A stretch of DNA of 39,511 nt from Butyrivibrio sp. Its GTDB lineage: Bacteria > Bacillota > Clostridia > Lachnospirales > Lachnospiraceae. Shown here piece by piece: positions 16,240-25,099 of the stretch; position 1 is the stretch's first letter; each line of letters starts with the position of its first letter. The position numbers were made by a program, and so were the translations under genes. The notes beneath the pieces are model-generated. The model saw nothing but the letters and a program-made list of their open reading frames with translations, did not search any database and had not been told where the DNA came from. The stretch is from assembly GCF_015056685.1 (NCBI RefSeq), contig NZ_SVFW01000039.1, forward strand, positions 1 to 39,511, written 5' to 3'.

Positions 16240-16899
16240 ATGAACGGCTCACTTGAGTTTTTGAACATGATAAAAAACCAGTCCGGAAATAAGGAAAAAG
16301 CTAAGGAAAATAGACTGGTTGAAGAAGTAAAGAGCTATGATTTTGGTACCGTAATTGCAGTTATCGATACTGAGACCAACTGGAATGATGAGGTTATGAG
16401 TCTTGGCGTTGCAATAGCGGATGCGTCTACCTATAAACTTCTTGGGAAAAGATATTATGTCTTTGAGCCGGAATGCCGTGTGGGCGGTATTTACTCCAAT
16501 GTTATGTATTATGGCGAAATTAAAGGAAAATCAATGACCAGGTCAGATGCATTGGCTGATCTGAAAGCTTTTTTGAATAAAAATGGTATAGATAAAATTT
16601 TTGCTTACAATGCAAAGTTTGATTATAATCACCTTCCTGAGCTGCAGGATTTTGCCTGGTACGACATTATGCGTATAGCTGCCTACAAGCAGTTCAACAC
16701 ATCTATTCCTGCGGATCTTCCTTGCTGTAAAACCGGCAGATTAAAGACCGGGTATGGCGTTGAGCCGATCATGCATTATTTAACAGGTGATAGCAGATAC
16801 CGTGAAGTTCATAACGCAGTATACGACGCTGTGGATGAGCTTAAGATCATAGAACTTTTAGGGCATCCCGTCGAGACCTATGAGTGCGGACTGATTTGA
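16240..16899 (+). CDS. DEDDh-type 3'-5' exonuclease (DNA polymerase III epsilon-like)
   Basis: A 219-residue exonuclease-fold protein. ExoI is VIDTET (Asp and Glu metal ligands near residue 43), ExoII is FAYNAKFDYNHL, and ExoIII is HNAVYDAVDEL with the catalytic histidine, giving the DEDDh set. It stands alone, with no polymerase domain. Proteins like this trim DNA or RNA 3' ends in repair or RNA turnover. It follows the leuA fusion by 17 bases and may be co-transcribed. Confidence 0.85.
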   Translation: MNGSLEFLNMIKNQSGNKEKAKENRLVEEVKSYDFGTVIAVIDTETNWNDEVMSLGVAIADASTYKLLGKRYYVFEPECRVGGIYSNVMYYGEIKGKSMTRSDALADLKAFLNKNGIDKIFAYNAKFDYNHLPELQDFAWYDIMRIAAYKQFNTSIPADLPCCKTGRLKTGYGVEPIMHYLTGDSRYREVHNAVYDAVDELKIIELLGHPVETYECGLI

Positions 16900-16940
16900 A
16901 CCATGATATGAAATGCGTGAATTTAATAAAAATGTTATGA

Positions 16941-16976
16941 TAAAAGTGGTGCTATTTGTGAATGGCATCACTTTTA
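16941..16976 (+). other. Hairpin in the leader of the SIMPL gene
   Basis: TAAAAGTGGTGC (16941-16952) can pair with GCATCACTTTTA (16965-16976), with one G-T pair. It ends 7 bases before AGGAGG. It may be a weak terminator for the exonuclease gene or a 5' mRNA hairpin. The ORF extends upstream through it only if a start without ribosome site is used. Confidence 0.45.
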
Positions 16977-16993
16977 CTTATCAGGAGGTTGTT

Positions 16994-17743
16994 ATGGAAG
17001 TAAAGAAAAATAGTTGGGTAAACGCACTTATTATCGGGATCTGCATTGTAGCAAGCTGTGCACTTTTGGCATTTGGCTTGTCCCATTTCAGATCAGAAAG
17101 CAGCCATGTCATTTCTGCTACGGGAAGCGCAAGCGTTGATTTTGAAGCAGACATTATTATTTGGAGAGGCTCTTTTTCATCAGTCGCATATACATCCCAG
17201 GAAGCCTATGCAAAAGTTAAGCAGGACGCAGATTACGTAAGACAGTATCTTTTGGATAACAACGTATCTGAGGATGAGATAGTTTTCAGTTCTGTTGATA
17301 TCAGCAGAACCTACAGAGATATTTATGATGCTAACGGTAATTATACGGGCTCTGAACCGGATGGTTATCAGCTCACCCAGAGCGTAACTGTTTCATCAGG
17401 CAATCTTGACAATGTTGAAAAGATATCCAGAGATATCTCAACTCTTTTGGATAAAGGAGTGGAACTGACATCTGATTATCCTGAGTACTACTATTCAGAT
17501 CTTGATGCCTTAAAGCTTGATCTTATCGATAAAGCTTCTGTAAATGCCAAGGACAGGATCGATATAGTAGCGGAGAATTCCGGTGCCAAGCTTGGAAAAC
17601 TCAAAAACTCAAGCCTTGGAGTTTTCCAGATCACAGCCAAAAACTCAGGCACAAGCAGCTACTCCTATGACGGAGCCTTCGACACAAGCTCACGTTATAA
17701 GACTGCTACTATAACTGTCAGATTGGAGTATGATCTGAAGTAA
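16994..17743 (+). CDS. SIMPL-domain (DUF541) protein, membrane-anchored
   Basis: A 249-residue protein. The start at 16994 has a strong AGGAGG site; the longer frame from 16913 has none. Residues about 10-30 form one membrane segment (an uncleaved anchor or signal peptide). The rest is the SIMPL/DUF541 fold: VISATGSASVDFEADIIIW opens it, the middle carries YRDIYDANGNYTG, and the last strand has TATITVRLEYDLK. The family is found in envelope or periplasm-like spaces, and its biochemical role is not settled. Confidence 0.85.
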   Translation: MEVKKNSWVNALIIGICIVASCALLAFGLSHFRSESSHVISATGSASVDFEADIIIWRGSFSSVAYTSQEAYAKVKQDADYVRQYLLDNNVSEDEIVFSSVDISRTYRDIYDANGNYTGSEPDGYQLTQSVTVSSGNLDNVEKISRDISTLLDKGVELTSDYPEYYYSDLDALKLDLIDKASVNAKDRIDIVAENSGAKLGKLKNSSLGVFQITAKNSGTSSYSYDGAFDTSSRYKTATITVRLEYDLK

Positions 17744-17798
17744 GTTGGACTCAATGAGAAAAGTTATTTGATGATGATTTAATGACATGATGTGATTT

Positions 17799-17832
17799 AG
17801 CGCAGACCATTATAAGGTTTGCGCTTTTTTCT
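17799..17832 (+). terminator. Intrinsic terminator after the SIMPL gene
   Basis: AGCGCAGACC (17799-17808) pairs with GGTTTGCGCT (17816-17825) with a T run directly after. Confidence 0.9.
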
Positions 17833-17860
17833 TTGCTTAAATTCTGTATTTAGTTTATTT

Positions 17861-17904
17861 CTTAAGATATCCTTAAGATTTGCAGTAGAAATTCTTAAGA
17901 TTGC
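17861..17904 (+). promoter_or_regulatory. Four-unit direct repeat with 11-base period (response-regulator-type box)
   Basis: CTTAAGAT occurs at 17861, 17872 and 17894, with a degenerate unit (CAGTAGAAATT) filling the slot at 17883, so four units repeat every 11 bases. OmpR/PhoB-type response regulators bind such arrays on one face of the helix. A possible -10, TATGAT, lies at 17933-17938, placing the array just upstream of -35 as for an activator. The only downstream gene is the PD-(D/E)XK protein at 18086. Confidence 0.6.
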
Positions 17905-17938
17905 GTGCTAAATATTTACTCGGTCAAAAGTTTATGAT

Positions 17939-18085
17939 AAGTTCTTTTGGCTGATTGTTAATTCTTGCCATCAGGCGACTGCTAATGCGAACAGCATGTC
18001 TAAAATGCTATGAAAAATCTGGTGTTGGCAGTATCTCAAGTGTAAAGAACATTGTTGATAAAAATAGGAGGTGCTATAATTTTTA
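17939..18085 (+). other. Leader region before the PD-(D/E)XK gene
   Basis: About 145 bases without a gene. GTTCTT near its start and AAGAAC near 18047 could pair and close a larger structure, and GCATGTCTAAAATGC forms a small local hairpin. No known riboswitch class is recognised. It ends with AGGAGG before the next gene. Confidence 0.3.
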
Positions 18086-19054
18086 ATGAGCGAAAAAAGT
18101 AATAAAGATGGTGAAAAGAAGCGGCTGGACTGGCATTCCGGCTTTGAAGGAGGGCTTAGATATAGCTTTAGAAACTATGCTGATGATATTGAAATAGAGA
18201 GAGAACATCTTCTTTCCAAAGAGCCGTTACGTATTGATTTTTTAATTGTAAAAAAGAATACTCAAATAGTAATTGATAATGATATAGGTAGAAGCTTTAG
18301 GAAATACAACATAATTGAGTACAAAAATCCTGACGATGCGCTCAATATCGATGTTCTATGGAAATGTATTGGTTATGGAGGAATCTATAAAGGACTTGGA
18401 AATGTTGTAGATGAAATAAAGGCTGACGAAATAACAATCACTATTTGTAGAAGCAGAAAGCCAATAAAGTTATTTGAACAGCTGGAAAAAGACGGATATA
18501 TAGTAACCAAGTTGTATCCGGGAATATATCAGATTAGTGGAATAATAATAGTTCCAATTTTGATTGTAGTTCTTTCTGAACTAAATGATAAAGAACTTAA
18601 GGCTCTTAAAATCATGATATCTAATGCGGATGAAGACGATATAAGGAGCTTCATTACGGAAATAAGTAAATTGGAAACACAAGGTGATAAGAACAATGCT
18701 GATGCTGTGCTTCAAATAAGTGCAAACATTAACAAGACGATATTTGAAAAGATACTAGGAGAAAAAGATATGTGTGAAGCATTGAGAGAATTAATGGCTG
18801 ATGACTTAAAAAATGCAGAGAAACAGGGGATAGAGCTGGGAATAGAACAAGGAATAGAACAAGGAGCTGATAAGCATATTGTTGAGCTGGTGTGCAAAAA
18901 ACTAATTAAGGGAAAAACTATTTCAACTATAGCTGAAGAGCTCGAAGAAACAGAAAGTACAATAAAAGATATAGTTTCATGCGCTGAAAAGCATGCTCCT
19001 GAATATGACATTGAAGCTGTTTATGCGGAATATAGGGAAAAGAAAAAAACATAA
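18086..19054 (+). CDS. PD-(D/E)XK nuclease-like protein of unknown role
   Basis: A 322-residue cytoplasmic protein. Asp51 (LRIDFLIV) and Glu78-x-Lys80 (IIEYKNP) fit a PD-(D/E)XK nuclease core of the kind in Rpn/transposase-like families. Near residue 250 there are GIELGIEQGIEQG repeats, which are frequent near the C-terminus of those families. The last part (KTISTIAEELEETESTIKDIV) looks like a small helical/HTH-like region. Such proteins are often multi-copy in Lachnospiraceae. A relative is broken just downstream at 20262. The start has AGGAGG upstream with rather long spacing (15 bases). Confidence 0.65.
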   Translation: MSEKSNKDGEKKRLDWHSGFEGGLRYSFRNYADDIEIEREHLLSKEPLRIDFLIVKKNTQIVIDNDIGRSFRKYNIIEYKNPDDALNIDVLWKCIGYGGIYKGLGNVVDEIKADEITITICRSRKPIKLFEQLEKDGYIVTKLYPGIYQISGIIIVPILIVVLSELNDKELKALKIMISNADEDDIRSFITEISKLETQGDKNNADAVLQISANINKTIFEKILGEKDMCEALRELMADDLKNAEKQGIELGIEQGIEQGADKHIVELVCKKLIKGKTISTIAEELEETESTIKDIVSCAEKHAPEYDIEAVYAEYREKKKT

Positions 19055-19076
19055 TAAACATGGGAAAAGTGGCGTA

Positions 19077-19577
19077 ATGAAAAATACTGAACATGTAATT
19101 GATAAAACTGTTTACATAGCAGATGGCGCAAAAGTAATAGGTGATGTATCGATAGGTAAGGACAGTGCTGTTTGGTATAACGCTGTAGTTAGGGGGGATT
19201 CGTGCAAGATCATCATTGGCGAACGTACCAACATTCAGGACCTTGCCTGCCTTCATGTTGATAAAAAATATAAGCTTGTAGTTGGAGATGATGTCACAAT
19301 CGGACATAGCGCAATAGTTCATGGCTGTGAGGTTGGAAACAGAGTCCTTATCGGCATGGGAGCCATCATAATGAACGGTGCCAAGATAGGAGATGACTGT
19401 GTCATCGGTGCCGGCGCCCTTGTGACGGAGAATGTAGAGATACCTTCTGGCTCCATGGTTTATGGCTCTCCTGCAAAAGTAGTAAGGCAGCTGACAGATG
19501 AGGAAAAGCAGGGGATACTTGATAATGCTGCCCTTTATGTGGAGCATGCAAGAAATGCGATGGATAAAAGCTGTTAA
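19077..19577 (+). CDS. Gamma-carbonic-anhydrase-like hexapeptide protein
   Basis: A 166-residue left-handed beta-helix protein of the YrdA/gamma-carbonic-anhydrase type. Hexapeptide turns are evident in DKTVYIADGAKVIGDVSIG and later. The three zinc-ligand histidines are in place at 60, 77 and 82 (CLHVD, HSAIVH), so a metal site is expected. Actual CO2 hydration is not proven for most members. The start at 19077 is chosen because the family's N-terminus matches; the longer frame overlaps the upstream gene. Confidence 0.88.
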   Translation: MKNTEHVIDKTVYIADGAKVIGDVSIGKDSAVWYNAVVRGDSCKIIIGERTNIQDLACLHVDKKYKLVVGDDVTIGHSAIVHGCEVGNRVLIGMGAIIMNGAKIGDDCVIGAGALVTENVEIPSGSMVYGSPAKVVRQLTDEEKQGILDNAALYVEHARNAMDKSC

Positions 19578-19633
19578 CTTTTGTAGGAAATGGTAGTGGG
19601 AATCATTGTGTAATGAATAACCAGGAGATAAAA

Positions 19634-20242
19634 ATGAATCAAAAAGAGAGAATGTTGGCAGAACTTCCTTACAAGGCATGGATGGACGGCTTAATCGAGG
19701 AACGTCTTGAAAACAAAAAGAAGATATATAAGTACAACAATCTTGAACCTGGTAATTTCGAAGCTCAAGACAGGCTTATTAAAGAAATACTAGGTAAAAC
19801 AGGAAAAAATATCAATATTGAAGCTCCTTTTCATTGCGACTATGGGTATAACATTGAGGTGGGCGAGAACTTTTTTGCCAATTATAATCTTACTATTCTC
19901 GATGTTGGAAAGGTGAAAATCGGTGACAATGCTCAGATTGCACCTAATGTTTCAATTTATACCGCTGGTCACCCTGTTCATCCAGATTCTCGCAATTCAG
20001 GTTATGAGTATGGGATAGCTGTTACTATCGGTGATAATGTTTGGATTGGCGGAAATACATGTATTTTGCCGGGAGTAACCATAGGAAACAATGTGGTGAT
20101 CGGTGCGGGAAGTGTAGTAACTAAGGATATTCCGGATAATGTGATAGCTGCCGGTAATCCGTGCAGAATAATCCGCGAGATCACTGAAAAGGATAGAGAT
20201 TTCTACTATCGGGAACGTAAATTTGATGTGGAGGATTATTGA
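19634..20242 (+). CDS. Maltose/galactoside O-acetyltransferase family protein
   Basis: A 202-residue hexapeptide acetyltransferase (Maa/LacA/NodL type) that moves acetyl from acetyl-CoA to a sugar hydroxyl. The N-terminal helical cap holds MLAELPYKAWMDGLIEERL. The beta-helix carries NYNLTILDVGKVKIGDNAQI and the catalytic-histidine motif TAGHPVHPDSR. The C-terminal coil has the acetyl-CoA region TIGNNVVIGAGSVVTKDIP. ATG 19634 has AGGAGA at proper spacing; ATG 19613 has no good site. Confidence 0.9.
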   Translation: MNQKERMLAELPYKAWMDGLIEERLENKKKIYKYNNLEPGNFEAQDRLIKEILGKTGKNINIEAPFHCDYGYNIEVGENFFANYNLTILDVGKVKIGDNAQIAPNVSIYTAGHPVHPDSRNSGYEYGIAVTIGDNVWIGGNTCILPGVTIGNNVVIGAGSVVTKDIPDNVIAAGNPCRIIREITEKDRDFYYRERKFDVEDY

Positions 20243-20261
20243 GTATTTTTTTATCTAAAGG

Positions 20262-21011
20262 GATGGCCTTATAAGCCTTGTATGTGCACTTAAAGGTATC
20301 CCTCAAAGTGACGTCAAAGACATCATAGTGTTAAATCCAATCACACTTAACAGTGATGCAAAAGAAACAATCATGGATTTAAAGCTTATTCTTAATAATG
20401 ACGAAATCATCAATATTGAACTTCAAATGTATCTTGATGATTTTAGGATAGGAAGATCCCTCCTATAACTTTGCAGAGCCTACGACAGCATAGGCGAAGG
20501 AGATAACTATTCTCTCCTGAAACCCACAACACATATATGCATCACAGATAAAGATATCATAGAAGGTGCAGACGATTTCTACTGCCGCTATCTTCTCATG
20601 GATGTAAAAAATTATAAGCCCTACTCTACAGATTTTGGTATAAACGTGCTACAATTAAACCACATAGATAAAGCAACAAGGGAAGATATCGACAATGATC
20701 TCGTCTACTGGGCAAAACTATTCAAAGTTAAAACCTGGGAAGAATTCAAAGCTCTTGCAGACGGAAATGTGATTATAGAGGAGGTGGGCAACTTGATTTA
20801 TGAAGTAAATGCAGATACTCAGGCAAAAGAACTAATGGAAGGCCGCCGCAGATACCGCGAGCAACTTGCTACCTCATATGCAGCAGGCGAAATTAAAGCC
20901 AGAAAAGAGCTCAGCGCAATAATTGCTGATAAAGATGCTACTATTGCCGATAAAGACGCCACAATTACTAAGCTACAGGCTGAACTCGAAAAGTATAAAA
21001 GAAATTCATAA
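20262..21011 (+). pseudogene. Broken PDDEXK_2/Rpn-family transposase-like gene
   Basis: One frame reads on from about 20262 to the stop at 21009, broken by an in-frame TAA at 20466-20468. The first part encodes family phrases DGLISLVCALKGIP, IIVLNPI and IINIELQM; after the stop come LCRAYDSIGEGDNYSLLKP and the C-terminal part, open from ATG 20598 (137 codons). About the first 30-40 residues are missing, as the frame starts abruptly after the acetyltransferase. The C-terminus has a short tandem repeat (IADKDAT twice). The tail may still be translated, but an active protein is unlikely. Confidence 0.8.
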
Positions 21012-21074
21012 AACATTGGTATTAATGACAAACGTTATTTGTTATAGAAAATAGTAAATAATAGAGGAATTTGA

Positions 21075-21110
21075 AAGCGTAGATTTGATACAAAATCTAC
21101 GCTTTTTTCT
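21075..21110 (+). terminator. Intrinsic terminator before the polysaccharide cluster
   Basis: AAGCGTAGATTT (21075-21086) pairs with AAATCTACGCTT (21093-21104), followed by T residues. Confidence 0.9.
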
Positions 21111-21139
21111 ATGACAAGAAACAATATTTAGCTTATAAT
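21111..21139 (+). promoter_or_regulatory. Predicted promoter of the surface-polysaccharide cluster
   Basis: ATGACA (21111-21116) and TATAAT (21134-21139) are 17 bases apart. It sits right after the terminator and 45 bases before the first glycosyltransferase; the genes behind it overlap or abut through 31090, so one long transcript is likely. Confidence 0.6.
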
Positions 21140-21183
21140 TAATGTAAATATCGAATCCACTTTTTTACGTAATGGGAGAAGGA

Positions 21184-22305
21184 ATGACTTCTGATTATTC
21201 TTTAAAAAGGCAAAAAATAGCGATTATTGGCTCCAAAGGAATACCTTCGCATGTAAGTGGACTTGAAGTGTATGTACAAAATATAGCGGTTGAATTAGCT
21301 GATAAAGCCGAAGTGGTTGTTTTTTGTAGAAAAAGGTATTGTGATCAGATTCTTAATGAATACAAAGGAGTAAAAGTAAGATATGTTCCTTCAATCAATA
21401 CTAAGCATTTAGATGCTTTTTCTTACACGATACTTGCGGCATGTATGGCAGTCTGTGGTAATTTTGATGTTTTTTGGTACCATGCCATGGGAACCTCTAT
21501 ATCTATGCCTATTCCTGCTATCTTTAATAAAAGGATAATTTGTACTGTGCATGGACTTGATTGGAAGAGAGAGAAGTTTGGGCGTTTTGCATCAGCAGTC
21601 TTAAAATTTGGTGAAAAATGTATTGCCAAATATGCAGAAGAAATAATTACGCTTAATAAAGATGATCAGCTGCACTTTAAGGAAAAATGGGGGAGGAATA
21701 CGCTAACAATTAATAACGGAGTGGTAATTCCTTTATACAAAAAGTTAAGTGAGGCTTCTGAAAAATATGATATTCACAAAGATGGATACTATTTGTTCAT
21801 GTCAAGGATTGTTCCTGAGAAAGAAGTTCATACTTTGATCAATGCATATATTCATGCCGGGATAGGAAGAAAATTGGTAATAGCTGGTAGCGGTGTTCAT
21901 TCAAGTAGTTATGAAAAGAAGGTAAAGCAATTGGCTGCTGACAATAAAGATATCATTTTTGTCGGAGATGTCTTTGGCGAATTGAAAGAGGAATTATACA
22001 GTAACGCATATGCGTATATTTTACCTTCGTCTATAGAAGGACAAAGTATTGGTTTGCTGGAAGCGATGAGTTACGGGCTCCCATGCATAATAAGTAATAT
22101 TCCTGAAAATATGAGCGTTGTTAGAGATGCTGGGATAACATTTTTAGTCAAAGATGAGAATAGTTTGAGAGATGCATTATTATATGCTGAGAAAGAAAAA
22201 AACGAGATAAAAAAATGTGGTAAGAAAGCCTTTGAAATTGTAACAAAGGATTACTCAAACAATGAGTTCGTAAAAAAGACGATGAAAGTGGTATTAGGTG
22301 GATAA
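21184..22305 (+). CDS. Glycosyltransferase (DUF1972/GT4 type)
   Basis: A 373-residue cytoplasmic sugar transferase of the GT-B fold. The N-terminal DUF1972 domain starts IAIIGSKGIPSHVSGLE, as in rhamnosyl/galactosyl transferases of capsule loci. The C-terminal GT4 domain has the donor-binding pattern EGQSIGLLEAMSYGLP (E-x7-E). ATG 21184 follows GGGAGAAGGA; ATG 21172 has no site. It is the first gene of the cluster, and no initiating phosphoglycosyltransferase precedes it. Confidence 0.88.
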   Translation: MTSDYSLKRQKIAIIGSKGIPSHVSGLEVYVQNIAVELADKAEVVVFCRKRYCDQILNEYKGVKVRYVPSINTKHLDAFSYTILAACMAVCGNFDVFWYHAMGTSISMPIPAIFNKRIICTVHGLDWKREKFGRFASAVLKFGEKCIAKYAEEIITLNKDDQLHFKEKWGRNTLTINNGVVIPLYKKLSEASEKYDIHKDGYYLFMSRIVPEKEVHTLINAYIHAGIGRKLVIAGSGVHSSSYEKKVKQLAADNKDIIFVGDVFGELKEELYSNAYAYILPSSIEGQSIGLLEAMSYGLPCIISNIPENMSVVRDAGITFLVKDENSLRDALLYAEKEKNEIKKCGKKAFEIVTKDYSNNEFVKKTMKVVLGG

Positions 22306-23395
22306 TACTAAAAATCAATTGAAAAAAAGAAAAAATATAGTGTTAGTGTGCTTAAGACTTGCAAATGGAGGGGCCGAGAGAGTTTTAAGTATAATAGCAA
22401 ATGAACTTGCTGAGCGAGGCTACTCAGTCAGATTTGTGATTTTGTTGGACTCAGAAGATGATTATAGTTTGTCGGATAAAGTTACAGCAATACACTTAAA
22501 GTGGAAGGATACTTTTGTTCCTTTAGATGCGTTTACAAGATGGAGCAGGTTAAGAAAATTACTTGTTGCGACTGATACTGTAGTTGTTGCTTTTTTATTT
22601 AGGACAATTTTCTGGGTGTCAATTGCTACTGCTTTTTCAAATGTTAAAACTATTTTTTCAGAGAGGAATGATCCAAGAAAAGATCCTAATACTGCATTCA
22701 AAAGATTGTTAAGAAATATATGCTATTTAAAAGCTACAAAAATTGTTTTTCAGAACAATATGCAGATGGCATTATTTTCAAAAATAATAAGAAAGAAAGG
22801 GGTAGTTATCCCAAATCCTATAGGAAATGATTTGCCATATCATAACCCGGATTCATGTGAAAATGTGGTGATATCTGTTTGCAGATATGAAAGGCAAAAA
22901 AATATATTAATGGCAATTAAAGCATTCCAAATATTTCATTTTTCGCATAGGCAATTTGAATTTCACATATACGGTAGGGGATCAATGGAAAATGAAATTA
23001 GAGATCATATTAAGTCATTGGGACTTGAACATTCTGTAAAGTTAATGGGGTACTCTAATAATATTTATAACAAGATGCAGAATGCCATGATTTTTATATC
23101 TACATCAAATTATGAAGGAATGTCAAATTCAATACTAGAAGCTATGGCGATAGGTCTTCCTGTTGTGTGTACGGATTGTCCCGTTGGGGTGAATGCAGAA
23201 CTTATAAAAAATGGGCAAAATGGCATTTTAGTAAAAATAAATGATCATAAGACTTTAGCTTTAGAAATGTCTAGATTATGCGATTCGGTTGAGATGAGAA
23301 AAAAAATAAGTGTAGAGGCAAGGCATATTAGGACTAGCAATGCTAAGCCATTTGTTATTTCCGAGTGGAGTAGAATTATTAATGAGGGAAAATGA
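22298..23395 (+). CDS. Glycosyltransferase family 4
   Basis: A 365-residue GT-B transferase with N-terminal LRLANGGAERVLSIIANELAE, typical of capsule GT4 enzymes, and donor motif EGMSNSILEAMAIGLP. It starts with GTG inside the previous gene (8-base overlap). The sugar donor and acceptor cannot be told from sequence. Confidence 0.88.
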   Translation: MDNTKNQLKKRKNIVLVCLRLANGGAERVLSIIANELAERGYSVRFVILLDSEDDYSLSDKVTAIHLKWKDTFVPLDAFTRWSRLRKLLVATDTVVVAFLFRTIFWVSIATAFSNVKTIFSERNDPRKDPNTAFKRLLRNICYLKATKIVFQNNMQMALFSKIIRKKGVVIPNPIGNDLPYHNPDSCENVVISVCRYERQKNILMAIKAFQIFHFSHRQFEFHIYGRGSMENEIRDHIKSLGLEHSVKLMGYSNNIYNKMQNAMIFISTSNYEGMSNSILEAMAIGLPVVCTDCPVGVNAELIKNGQNGILVKINDHKTLALEMSRLCDSVEMRKKISVEARHIRTSNAKPFVISEWSRIINEGK

Positions 23396-24588
23396 TAACA
23401 ATTGAGATTAGAAAGACACTAAACGTATACTATTTATTATGTTCGCTTTTTTTTATCTTTATGCTTAGGCCGGTTATTCTTTTGAATGATCCTCGAATAG
23501 AAACGGCATGGAAGTATGCTACTGTATTGCTATCAATAGTTAGTGTTGTTGTTGTACTGATCAGGAATATTCAAACATCATCATTGAAATGGATAATATT
23601 ATTTTGTATATCGTTCATTATTGGAACATTTAGGAACGAATATGGAAATAACATTAGTGCAATTAGTTTAGCAGCTCAAATAATGCTGGCTTTTAATTTG
23701 GGCATGATCATGGCTCAAGAGAGAGATAAAGAATTGTTGCACATTATAAGCAATTGGATCAGTGTTGCAATTTTTGCAGATTCTATATTGGGATTCATGA
23801 ACATACCTAGCAAACTTGGATACAGAAGTGACTATACATTGTTTGGATATGATAATTACGCAGCGTATATTATATTTCCACTGCTAATTGCTAAATTGGC
23901 TTTGGACTATTATTTAAACCATAGATGGGGGGCTTCTGACTATGCATGTATAATCTTGAGCATATCTTATAAATTATTTACTAATTCAATTAATGCATAT
24001 TTCTTTTTTACATTATTTTTCCTCTTATACTTGTTCTTTGAACATTCTGATATCTTGATCAAATTATTTGATTTTAGATTTGTTGCTATTTTCTCTATGT
24101 TAGCTGTGATAGGAGTAATACAGTTCCATATTGAGGACTATATAGCCGGATTATTGGTGAGTTTGGGAAAAACAACTAATTTGAGCTTTAGGTCTTTCTT
24201 TTGGCAGAAGTCTGTAAACCAAATACCCAAGACACCTTTGTTTGGGTATGGAGTATATCAAAGTGGTTTTTTCCAAAAATTACTGGGAATAAGGTCGTTT
24301 ATATATTATAGCGCCTTTACACATAGTCATAATTTTTTTATTGACTTGTATTTTTTCTGCGGAATCATTGGATCGGTTTTATATGCTTTGATAGTTACTA
24401 CAAGTTTAAATGGATTTTTATTATCCAGAAGAAAAATTGGTAAATCACGCAAGATAGCAATAGTTGGAGTGGCGATATATTATTTAATGGGATTTCTTGA
24501 TGGATATGCATCTGCTAATGCTATTTATTTTTTATTTGGGCTGTTTGGCTTGTTTTCAAAGGAAAATTTAGATGAGGAGATTATTTGA
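23392..24588 (+). CDS. Wzy-like O-antigen/capsule polymerase
   Basis: A 398-residue membrane protein with about ten hydrophobic segments. The stretch RSFFWQKSV followed by IPKTPLFGYG is the usual external loop of Wzy/O-antigen-ligase proteins, with the arginine needed for activity in this class. It would join repeat units outside the membrane. It overlaps the upstream gene by four bases and the next gene by 17. Sequence conservation in this class is low, so the call rests on topology, the loop motif and the neighbours. Confidence 0.8.
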   Translation: MITIEIRKTLNVYYLLCSLFFIFMLRPVILLNDPRIETAWKYATVLLSIVSVVVVLIRNIQTSSLKWIILFCISFIIGTFRNEYGNNISAISLAAQIMLAFNLGMIMAQERDKELLHIISNWISVAIFADSILGFMNIPSKLGYRSDYTLFGYDNYAAYIIFPLLIAKLALDYYLNHRWGASDYACIILSISYKLFTNSINAYFFFTLFFLLYLFFEHSDILIKLFDFRFVAIFSMLAVIGVIQFHIEDYIAGLLVSLGKTTNLSFRSFFWQKSVNQIPKTPLFGYGVYQSGFFQKLLGIRSFIYYSAFTHSHNFFIDLYFFCGIIGSVLYALIVTTSLNGFLLSRRKIGKSRKIAIVGVAIYYLMGFLDGYASANAIYFLFGLFGLFSKENLDEEII

Positions 24589-25099
24589 GCTTATTTTTTC
24601 AAAGTTTGCCCCTATCAGATGTGCGAGGTGGAAAGGTGTTCAAGTCGGAACGGGATGCAGGTTTATTTCATATCCGGATTTTGATACTGAACCATATTTG
24701 ATTGAAATTGGATCAGGGGTGGAAATATCAAAGGATGTTAGATTTATTACTCATGACGGGGCTACATGGGTATTTAGAAAACAAGATAAATATAAAAATG
24801 TTGTAAGATTTGGGAGAATTGTTGTGGGTGATAATTCTTTTATTGGAACAAGGAGTACAATTCTTCCAAACGTCAAAATTGGCAAGAACTGCATAATTGG
24901 TGCATGTAGTCTGGTGACAAAAAGTATTCCGGATGGACAGATTTGGGGAGGTGTTCCTGCCAAATATATTGGAGAGACATTTGAATTTGCTGAAAAGTGT
25001 TTGAAGGAAAGTCCAAGAGCAGATATGTCTTTGTTAGAAAAAGCACAAACGAAAAAAAAGGAAGTAATGCGGACAACGAGGCTGCTTGATGAAAATTAG
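24572..25099 (+). CDS. Hexapeptide-repeat acyltransferase
   Basis: A 175-residue left-handed beta-helix acyltransferase of the WcaF/LacA-like group. THDGATW near residue 54 has the likely catalytic histidine, and TILPNVKIGKNCIIGACSLV with WGGVPAKYIG forms the acyl-CoA-binding coil. It probably acetylates a sugar of the repeat unit. It begins inside the polymerase gene. Confidence 0.85.
   Translation: MRRLFELIFSKFAPIRCARWKGVQVGTGCRFISYPDFDTEPYLIEIGSGVEISKDVRFITHDGATWVFRKQDKYKNVVRFGRIVVGDNSFIGTRSTILPNVKIGKNCIIGACSLVTKSIPDGQIWGGVPAKYIGETFEFAEKCLKESPRADMSLLEKAQTKKKEVMRTTRLLDEN

Noticed and set aside
17986..17999. CGAACAGCATGTCT as a third LexA box
   Set aside because: Only the left half site fits; the right half lacks GTTYG.
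18927..19679. 250-codon open frame on the minus strand
   Set aside because: Opposite to the end of the PD-(D/E)XK gene and the whole gamma-carbonic-anhydrase gene, which are well supported on the plus strand.
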